NCBI GenBank assembly: GCA_003990745.1
Contig: RBNI01003735.1
Coordinates: 1 to 15,305 of the forward strand
Reading direction: 5' to 3'
DNA from: Jimgerdemannia flammicorona
Lineage: Eukaryota > Mucoromycota > Endogonomycetes > Endogonales > Endogonaceae
DNA length: 15,305 nucleotides
Positions within the stretch are counted from its first letter, which is position 1. Each line of letters opens with the position of its first letter. The notes under the pieces are model-generated. The model did no database searches, was not told the DNA's origin, and saw only the letters and a program-made list of their open reading frames with translations. Shown here in pieces: positions 9,036 through 15,305 of the stretch. A program made the position numbers and the translations under genes.

Positions 9036-9076
9036 TCTGTGAAATCATTGATGATTGTCAAGGATTAACATTTGTG
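9015..9076. repeat. 21-bp inverted repeat at the LTR edge
   Basis: Arm 9015-9035 and arm 9056-9076 are reverse complements with a single mismatch (C versus T), separated by 20 bp. The arms begin CACAGATGTTAATCC and TGTCAAGGATTAAC. It sits exactly at the presumed U3 start of copy 2. Confidence 0.9.
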
Positions 9077-9780
9077 AATTCTTGATATTTGTAAAATGAC
9101 TGCTATTTGTAGAGCTATGCTATATTAGGAATTGGGTTCTGGTACTGCAATCAAGTGTCTAATTCTCCTGATTCTTGTTCCTAATTCAGATCAACCATTA
9201 TAACTTCCTCTTCAATAGGTAATTTGTCTCTAAAACATCCTATTCACTCAAACTCCCAGGCTTCTACAATTTGTATCTCCTTGTACTGTGCAATTTATAT
9301 CATTACATTCTTCCATTGGTATCTCTTGATATGTCCAAAATCTCCTAGAACTACTCCTTAGAAATGGGATAGGGCAGCCTCATCATCTTTGAACAGCTTA
9401 TTAACTTGTTTAGCAATTGTGATCTGAGAGTGAGAGAGCTGGCACTCTCTGATCCAATCTTCTTTTCCCATTTCTGGCCGTGAGTTCAGTAGCTGTCCTA
9501 ACTTGAAGTATTCTTGAAACTCTGTCTAATTCTGGTAGGCCTTGAAGTGTGAGATTCATGATAGATGTATCTGTACTATACTTTGGATGCTGTCATAGGA
9601 TTTCTCTATCATGGGTGGCTTAGTAGTACATCATTGTCTTTCTATGGTTCATTGTGTAGCACTGGTGATCTTGAGCTGTGGCCATGCTTCATTGACTAGT
9701 CATAATACTTCTTAAGTCAGTTTTAGTGAGTGGTGGTAGAGATGATTATGCCTGAGAGTTTTTGTAACCAAAAGGTAGTC
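9036..9780 (-). other. Element sequence between integrase end and LTR, not assigned
   Basis: On the minus strand this lies between the GPY/F-like end of integrase and the LTR. Frames are interrupted by many stops; segments such as QKWEKKIGSESASSLTLRS are open but show no chromodomain or other domain that I can recognise. No purine-only polypurine tract remains next to the LTR, which may be due to decay. Confidence 0.5.
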
Positions 9781-10690
9781 TCTTTTATATCTTGCACCAG
9801 GTAAGGTCCCTCCCACTTAGGCTCCAGTTTTCATGACCATGAAGCTTCTACCATATTCTGATATACTAGAACTTTGTCTCTTATCTTGATAATCTCTAGA
9901 GACTTTTGAACTTTTTCGACATTATTCTATTATAGTGCCTGTACCTTGGTTATGTAATCTTCAGCCTTTTTCCTTATTTGGTATAGTCTCTGTATCTCTC
10001 CATCCATATGTTTCCATACAGTATCTCTATTGAATGATAGGGTATCTTGAGAACCTTCTTCTCTGAACAGCATTTCCTGAGAGGTGAAATGAGTGCTTTG
10101 CAATCAAATATCCTGGAGAGTGGATAATGCTATTGGCAGATAGTAATCTCAGTTTTCATAGTTATTACAGATCTTGACAATAATATTTTTGAGAGTCTTA
10201 TTGGTCCTTTCTGTCTGTCCATTTCCTTGAGGATGGTATGCTGTGATCTGAATATACTGGATCTTGTACTTCTTATAGAGAACCTCAAAGAACTAGTTCA
10301 TGAATTCTGTTCCTCTATCTGTAATTACTTGTGTTAGGGTCTTGAACTGGCAGATGATTTCTCTGTGAATGAAATCAGCAATTGACTGTACATTGGCTTT
10401 CTTGAGAGGTCCTGCTCTATCCATTTCATAAAAAGGTCTATGATGATGATGATATATCAGTTATCAGTCAAAGTCAAAGGTAGAGGATCAATCACATCTA
10501 TTGTAATGTGGGCAAATAGTACTAGTTCTATGTATGCTGATTCTGGGGCTTGGTTTTATTGGTTTTGTTTCTGCTTCTGGCATTTGTCATAGGTCTTGAC
10601 AAATCATCTGATATCTTCCTCCATTCCTGACCACCATATTGTTCTTCTTGCTTTATTATATATATTTGTTCTTCCCAGATGGCCAAGTTT
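9780..10690 (-). pseudogene. Integrase remnant of gypsy copy 2
   Basis: Sense-strand blocks in order: RYQMICQDL and, after a one-base frame change, YDKCQKQKQ (zinc-binding end, near 10560-10620); the first part of the core (FYEMDRAGPLKKANVQSI, about 10380-10440); VITDRGTEFMN (about 10297-10327), containing the second catalytic Asp; and AYHPQGNGQTERTNKTLKNI (about 10185-10245), the very conserved gypsy signature. The C-terminal part reads EPKWEGPYLVQDIKETTFWL (about 9770-9826), a GPY/F-like module. Stops and frame changes make it non-functional. The best-matching partner is copy 1 at 1400-2085. Confidence 0.9.
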
Positions 10691-11059
10691 ATATACTTAT
10701 TTCATTACTTGATCCTTCTTGTGTTCTGGTATAACTAGTAGTTTTCCTTTCTTCAATATTTCTCCATCAGTTTTGAATTTTTTCCATGTTCTGTTGATAA
10801 TTGTTTATATCTATTCTTCCAGATATTGGGGCATCTTTTTCTGTTCTAGATAGGTAATCATTCTGTAGTAAAGCTTCTTATTTATGATTGGTTTATTGGT
10901 TGGGGTTCCTTTGGAGTGTCTGTGAGAAGATATCTGCATTGGCATTGGTTCTTCCTAAATGGTACACAATGGTTACATCATATGCTTGTAACTTCATAAT
11001 CCATCTGGTATAGATTCCTTTGGGTTGTCTGGTGATTAGTAGTCAGGTGAGGGCTGAGT

Positions 11060-11258
11060 GATCTGTCTGAATAGTGAAGTATCATCTGGTGAGGTAGTAG
11101 GGGAACTTTTCTACAGCCCAGATAACTGCTAGATATTCCAACTTATAGGATTTGTATTCTTTTTCAGCTCCTTGAGTTCCTTGACTTAGATATGTGATGA
11201 CATATTCAACTTTGTCTTTCTTTTGAGCTAGAACTGCTCCTAGCTCTTGGGTGCTGGT
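11060..11258 (-). pseudogene. RT end and RNase H remnant of gypsy copy 2
   Basis: The minus strand reads TQELGAVLAQKKDKVEYVIT, then EKEYKSYKLEYLAVIWAVEK, FPYYLTR, stop, YFTIQTDHSALT. These are the start of RNase H (family form DASxxGxGAVLxQ) and the core containing the Trp and the TDHxAL Asp that copy 1 has lost. The 89-codon open frame at 11082-11351 begins upstream in LINE-derived sequence; only its part downstream of about 11258 is gypsy. The catalytic YxDD of RT would lie further upstream and is missing because of the junction. Confidence 0.85.
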
Positions 11259-11264
11259 GGCTAG

Positions 11265-11700
11265 GAGTGAGCAGATTGTATGGATTAAGGGTCTTCTGGA
11301 GGAGGGTACATTCTTGGAGGATGGGGTAGATATTCTGGGGAGTGACTTCAATATGGTGTGGAATCTTCAGTTAGATAGAACTGATAGAGGGAGGAGTGCT
11401 GGTGGAAGAAGTGGTGGCCTGGATACATAGGAGGAGGTGAAGAACCTTAGCTCCCTAGGGAATATGGGTAGAACACAGTAGGGAGAAAGGAGGATTTACA
11501 TATACTGGGCGAATGGCCTCAGTACAAGGATTGACTGGATGCTGACAGCTGAATACTGGGGCCTGGATGTCTGGAGGACCCTGGAGGTGGAGTGGTGCCC
11601 ATAGTCAGACCACTGGGGACTGTTAGGGCAGGGGCAGTTTGGGGGGAGTGAAGATAGACCTGGACATTGGTATCTTAACTCCTCTCTGCTAGCTGAGAAG
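11265..11700 (+). pseudogene. LINE endonuclease, C-terminal part
   Basis: Frame 1 reads EQIVWIKGLLEEGTF, then DILGSDFNMVWN (about 11329-11364), matching the GDFN block of apurinic-type LINE endonucleases with Gly replaced by Ser. It then reads YWANGLSTRID (about 11500-11530), resembling the block before the last motif, and SDHWGL at 11605-11622, the terminal SDH motif with catalytic Asp and His present. Stops interrupt the frame where Trp or Gln fits. The enzyme nicks target DNA to prime reverse transcription. Confidence 0.8.
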
Positions 11701-11858
11701 GTGTTGTGGGATCTTTGGGTGGAGGACATTCAGGTGAAGATCCTAAGCTGGGTATAGGAGGGATTAAAAGTAGATGTCTGGTGAATGAAGTTGAAAGAGG
11801 CTGTAAGAATTTACTGAGGAGAAGTTGGTAGGATGCTTAGAGGCAAAAAAAGAAAAGA

Positions 11859-13070
11859 GTGAGGTGTACTTCCAATAGATTGATTAGATTGCAGATAGAA
11901 TGGATGGATTTGATAAACTCTGGTAAGGTGGAAGATTGGAGGTTAGTGCAAGCTAGACTAGAAGTAATGGAGTTGCAACAGGTATTGAGAGAGGAGAAGG
12001 AGATATATGTAAAAGGAATGGTAGCTAGGCTGAGGTGGCAGAGACTTGAGGAGGGGGAGAGACCAACTAGGTACTTATCAAGACTCCTCTATGCAAGAAG
12101 GGTATGACATCAGTGGAATGGAGTTCTGGATGCTGAGGGAGAAATGGTATATGGTATACAACAGATCTTGGGATTGCTGAAGGAGTAGTGGAGGGGTCTG
12201 TAGAGTGAGGAAGAAGGAGGTGCTGATACAGAGACATTTGGAGACACTCTGGAGAACTGAGAGCCACCACAAGTAGAGGGCATAGGGGAATTGATCCTTC
12301 TGGTACAAGAGGAGGAGATCCAGAGAGTCCTTGTAGTTACTAAGCTTGGTATAGCACCAGGAGAGGATGGGCTATCTTGGAACTTTTGGAAGAAGATGGT
12401 ATGGGTCCATGGAATCATTGAAAGAGCTAGGGCTAGTGGATTGGATGGGAGACTGGTCTTTCTGGACCAGGAGAAGGCCTATAACCATATTCAGTAGGTG
12501 TGGCTGGGCAAGGTGCTGGACAGAATAGGAGTTCCACTACTATTTCAAGCTTTTATGTTGAATCTGTTGGAGGGTAGTAGGGTGGTGCTGATGTGTAATG
12601 GTTACTGGGGTATGGCATTTCTCCTGGGGAGAGGAGTTCCTCAGGGGGGCCCACTATCTCCTATTCTATAATTGGAACCTTTGATGGATAGGATTTGGCA
12701 GAAGGTAGTAGAGCTTGCTATCTATGGTGTGGTGTGAAAGGTGGGGGCTTTTACAGATGATATGGTGGTTGGACTTGGTTTAGTGATAGATATTGAGGCT
12801 CTTAAAGAGACTGTAGAATAGTATGAGGCACACTCAGGAGCAAAACTCAACTAGTATAAGTATGAGACAATGGTGCTGGAGAATGAGTTAGTAGGAGGAG
12901 ATGTCATTGGAACAATTGTTCTAGCAGGAGAGGCAGTACAGTATCTGGGTATCTTTCTTTCAGTATATGGATCAGTCTTATCATGAGTTTGGTGGGAGAG
13001 GAGGGTGGCCATCTGGGGGAGACTCTTAGAGACTGGAGAGGCCATCACATCTCTCTGGCAGGCCAAGTAA
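11859..13070 (+). pseudogene. LINE reverse transcriptase, single-frame with stops
   Basis: One frame holds an upstream basic helix region (LQIEWMDLINSGKVED, RLRWQRLEEGERPTRYL), the fingers block KLGIAPGEDGLSWNFW (about 12342-12390), motif A LVFLDQEKAYNHI (about 12453-12494, catalytic Asp kept), motif B RGVPQGGPLSPIL (12630-12668), motif C FTDDMVV (12750-12770, both Asp kept), then SGAKLN and a YLGI block (about 12941-12955). These are the standard LINE RT motifs in order. In-frame stops at 12105, 12495, 12669 and 12735, among others, kill it. AYNHI for the usual AYDxI, and FTDD for FADD, are both G-to-A changes in TpG context, fitting RIP. Confidence 0.9.
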
Positions 13071-13570
13071 TGATTCTGAATGTCTACTGGTTTTCTAAGC
13101 TATAGTACATTGTCTACCATTTGGACTCTCCAGCTTAAGTGGTGAAGAGACTGATGAAGTTGGCTAGGGATTGGATTTGGGCTGGGAGGGAGTTCCAGAT
13201 CAGTTGGGATACTGGGTCTGGTGGACTTTTCTAAGAGGCTGTACTGCCTGAGGGCTTGGTGGTTGAAGCAAGCTATAGAACTGAGGGGAGGAGGATGGGT
13301 GCCATTGATGCAGAAGGTGAGGGAGATGAGATTCTCCCCAAGAGGGTCTTCAGGGGATTTGCTTTCTCTGGTGGACCTAGGTAGAAGCTGTCAGCTGTAG
13401 TATAAAGGCTTCTAGTAGAGGGTAGCTAATGGAGTACACTACAGAGGCTTATGCTGATATAGCAATGAAGGAGAGATGATGTGGGGACCAGCTATATGGA
13501 GATGGAATAGACTTCTTCTGGGGGGCACTCTTCTTATTGAGTTTGATATTGATAATGATATAGAGTATCA
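13071..13570 (+). pseudogene. LINE C-terminal region
   Basis: This continues the LINE ORF2 after the RT with stops and probable frame changes. VKRLMKLARDWIWAG (about 13139-13185) resembles the post-RT segment in which fungal LINEs carry a Trp-rich helix. No Cys-rich terminal knuckle could be found. A 64-codon frame at 13476-13670 spans the presumed 3' edge and has no recognisable domain. Confidence 0.6.
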
Positions 13571-13787
13571 GAGAGGACTTCACGGACCTTTCACTTGGAC
13601 CAAACAGTTGGCTCCACGTCTAAGCCACCAGGATGGTGAGCTTCTCAAGTTTTGGGGGCCACAAATATAGGCTCCAAGGAGCGCCGACAGGTGTACCTCA
13701 TCCCTTAGGTATAGGAGTCCAACCTGGTATTTTCAGCATAGCCATAGCTTCTAGTTTCAGCAAGTTATAAGGATTTTAAGAATTTCA
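13571..13787. other. Short CpG-containing segment between LINE and minisatellite
   Basis: CpG sites reappear (CACGG, CACGTC, GCGCCGAC), unlike the LINE body. It may be the LINE 3' untranslated region with less decay, or the flanking target DNA. No open frame with a domain is present. Confidence 0.4.
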
Positions 13788-15129
13788 GGGCAAGACAGGC
13801 AAAACAACACAGGCAAGACAGGCAAGATGGGCAATATGGATAACACGGGTAACACGGGCAAGACGGGCAAGACGGGCAAGATGGCAAGATGGGCGACATG
13901 GGCAAGACGGGTAAAACTAGCAAAACAACACAGGCAAGACAGGCAAGATGGGCAAGATGGGCAAAATGGACAAAACGAGCAAGATGGGCAACACGTGCAA
14001 GATGGCAAGATGGGTGATATGGGCAAGATGGGCGACATTGGCAAGATGGGCAAAATGGGCAAAACAACACGGGCAAGACTGGCAAAATGGGCAAGATGGG
14101 CAACACGGGCAAGATGGCAAGACAGGCAACATGGGCAAGATGGACAAAATGGGCAAAATGACAGGGCAAAATAGGCAAGATGGGTAACACGGGCAAGACA
14201 AGATGGGTGACATGGGCAAGACGGGCAAAACGGGCAAAACGACAGGCAAGATGGGCAAGATGGGCAAGATGGGCAAGACGGGCAACATGGGCAAGACAGG
14301 CAAGATGGGCAAGACAGCAAGACAGATGACATGGGCAAGATAGGCAAAATGGGCAAAATGACACAGGCAAGATGGGCAAGACGGGCAAGATGGGTAAGAT
14401 GGGTAATACGGATAACATGGGCAATATGGGCAAAACAGGCAAGATGGGCAAGACGGCAAGACAGGCGACATGGGCAAGATGGGCAAAACAGGCAAAATGA
14501 CACAGGCAAGATAGGCAAAACAGGCAAAATGGGCAAAATGGGCAAGACGGGCAAAACAGGCAAGACGGGCAAAATGGACAAAACGAGCAAGACAGGCATA
14601 ACGGGCAAAACGGGCAACATGGGCAATACGAGCAAGACGGCAAGATAGGTGACATGGGCAAGATGGGTAAAATGGGCAAAACGACACAGGCAAGACTGGC
14701 AAAATAGGCAAGATGGGCAACATAGGCAAGACAAGATGGGCGACATGGGCAAGATGGGCAAAATGGACAAAACGACAGGCAAGACGGACAAGACAGGCAA
14801 GACGGGCAGGATGGGTAACATGGGCAAGATGGGCAAGATGGGCAAGATGGCAAGATGGGTGACATGGGCAAGATGAGCAAGATGGGCAAGATGGGCAAGA
14901 TGGGCAAGATGGGTAATATGGGCATGACAGGCAAGACGGGCAAGACGGCAAGTCGGGCGACATAGGCAAGATGGGCAAAACGGGCAAAACAACATAGGCA
15001 AGATGTGGGTAACACGGGCAAGATAGGCAAGATGGCAAGACGGGTAATATGGGCAAGATGGGTAAAATGAGAAAAATGACATGGGCAACCAGGCAACTGG
15101 GCAAGACAGGCAAGATGGGCAAGATAGGG
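13788..15129. repeat. Minisatellite of 9-bp units, consensus near GGGCAAGAY
   Basis: About 1.34 kb consists almost entirely of 9-bp units. Frequent variants are GGGCAAGAT, GGGCAAGAC, GGGCAAAAY, GGGCAACAY, GGGYGACAT and AGGCAAGAC. The array is interrupted regularly by an 8-bp unit (ATGGCAAG or ACGGCAAG) and by a short ACGACA-type insert. Because the unit has no stop codon in any minus-strand frame, three long minus-strand frames (13757-15088, 13765-15267, 13917-15122; 443, 500 and 401 codons) stay open and spell cycling Leu-Pro-Ile, Ala-His-Leu and Ser-Cys-Pro repeats. I regard these as artefacts of the repeat. Confidence 0.97.
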
Positions 15130-15305
15130 AGGCACTAATAGGGGTAGGCCAGGTACACTAGATGTCAAGTACTTGAGGTGGTTGGGGCTCACAACCCATA
15201 CCCACTCTTGGGTGGGGCAGGCTAGGTAGGAGGATCTAGTTACTCGGGCAGTGAGGTCGCAACTCACATCCTAAAGGTGCTTAGATTGTTATTGGTTTGG
15301 AAATT
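15130..15305. other. Right flank, unassigned
   Basis: This mixed-composition sequence follows the array. The minus strand contains GAGTTGCGACCTC near 15250, which only loosely resembles a pol III B box. No open frame with a domain is seen, and no gypsy RT sequence that would mark the other side of a LINE insertion. Confidence 0.4.

Larger units (their letters stand above)
8750..11258 (-). mobile_element. Ty3/gypsy-type LTR retrotransposon relic, moderately decayed (copy 2)
   Basis: On the minus strand the order is end of reverse transcriptase, RNase H, integrase with zinc-binding part, DDE core and GPY/F-like end, then an LTR. This is Ty3/gypsy order and the same family as copy 1. Stops (often TAG or TGA at Trp or Gln positions) and frameshifts are present, but the protein motifs are much clearer than in copy 1. 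CpG is nearly absent. The element is truncated: the sense-upstream part of pol (YxDD core) and gag are missing, and at about 11258 the sequence passes directly into a LINE in the opposite orientation. Its other edge is the LTR end at 8750. Confidence 0.9.
11258..13570 (+). mobile_element. LINE (non-LTR) retrotransposon relic, 5'-truncated
   Basis: On the + strand the end of an apurinic-type endonuclease is followed by a reverse transcriptase and a C-terminal extension, the ORF2 order of fungal LINEs. The 5' part (ORF1 and the first half of the endonuclease) is missing. From 11859 to about 13070 everything reads in one frame without indels, broken only by stop codons, most of which fit C-to-T or G-to-A changes. 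One frame change lies between about 11615 and 11859. CpG is almost absent up to about 13560 and reappears afterwards, which I use as the approximate 3' edge. No poly-A tail is visible. The closest group is probably the Tad1-like fungal LINEs, but I cannot place it without a tree. Confidence 0.88.

Noticed and set aside
12067..12418. Overlapping minus-strand frames opposite the LINE RT
   Set aside because: The plus strand carries clear LINE RT sequence in one frame; the minus frames are its shadows.
13827..14876. Plus-strand frames encoding Gly-Lys-Met/Gly-Gln-Asp repeats (collagen-like at first sight)
   Set aside because: They are shadows of the same minisatellite; Gly does not keep a collagen Gly-X-Y pattern across the frame shifts.
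13788..15129. CRISPR array or telomere-like repeat
   Set aside because: There are no unique spacers between constant repeats, and the unit GGGCAAGAY is not a known TTAGGG-type telomere repeat. The array is internal with non-repeat sequence to its right.
15240..15260. Possible pol III B box suggesting a SINE or tRNA-derived sequence at the right edge
   Set aside because: The match to the consensus is weak, no A box at suitable distance or tRNA fold could be drawn, and no poly-A tail is visible.
13757..15267. Three very long minus-strand open frames (443, 500 and 401 codons) that look like Leu/Pro/Cys-rich repeat proteins
   Set aside because: All three frames are open at once because the 9-bp unit has no stop on the minus strand in any register. 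The peptides are the same repeat read in rotating frames, with no domain, no start context and no unique N-terminus.

Overview
This window looks like a repeat-rich chromosomal segment of a filamentous fungus, most likely a Pezizomycotina ascomycete. Three things suggest this: relics of a Ty3/gypsy LTR retrotransposon and of a LINE, heavy C-to-T/G-to-A decay inside them (TpA excess, almost no CpG, stops where CAG, TGG or CGA would fit) that resembles repeat-induced point mutation (RIP), and a less mutated gene-poor island with a degraded F-box/LRR-like gene. No intact protein-coding gene is visible. The organism assignment is inference; RIP-like decay is also reported in some Basidiomycota.

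Layout. (1) 1 to about 2835: a very AT-rich gypsy relic on the + strand, with reverse transcriptase, RNase H and integrase remnants. (2) About 2836-3060: a pyrimidine-rich spacer. (3) About 3060-8505: normal-composition DNA rich in CpG, containing a probable F-box/LRR pseudogene (4194-5092, +), several short exon-like stretches that I cannot name, a 27-bp tandem duplication and homopolymer tracts. (4) About 8505-8750: an abrupt return to AT-rich sequence. (5) 8750 to about 11258: a second copy of the same gypsy family on the - strand, with a recognisable LTR (TATA box, TG...CA ends), integrase and RNase H, cut off within the end of its reverse transcriptase. (6) About 11258-13570: a 5'-truncated LINE on the + strand with the end of an endonuclease and a reverse transcriptase whose catalytic motifs are still readable. 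(7) About 13788-15129: a 1.3-kb minisatellite of 9-bp units (consensus near GGGCAAGAY) with a higher-order pattern. (8) 15130-15305: unassigned flank.

The two gypsy copies face each other in inverted orientation around the gene-poor island and have decayed to different degrees. The long open frames on the - strand across the minisatellite are a by-product of a repeat unit that has no stop codon in any - frame; I do not regard them as genes. I found no convincing new molecular system. The observations most worth checking are the CpG-decay pattern and higher-order structure of the minisatellite, the single-frame decay of the LINE, the gypsy/LINE junction, and the F-box/LRR pseudogene.
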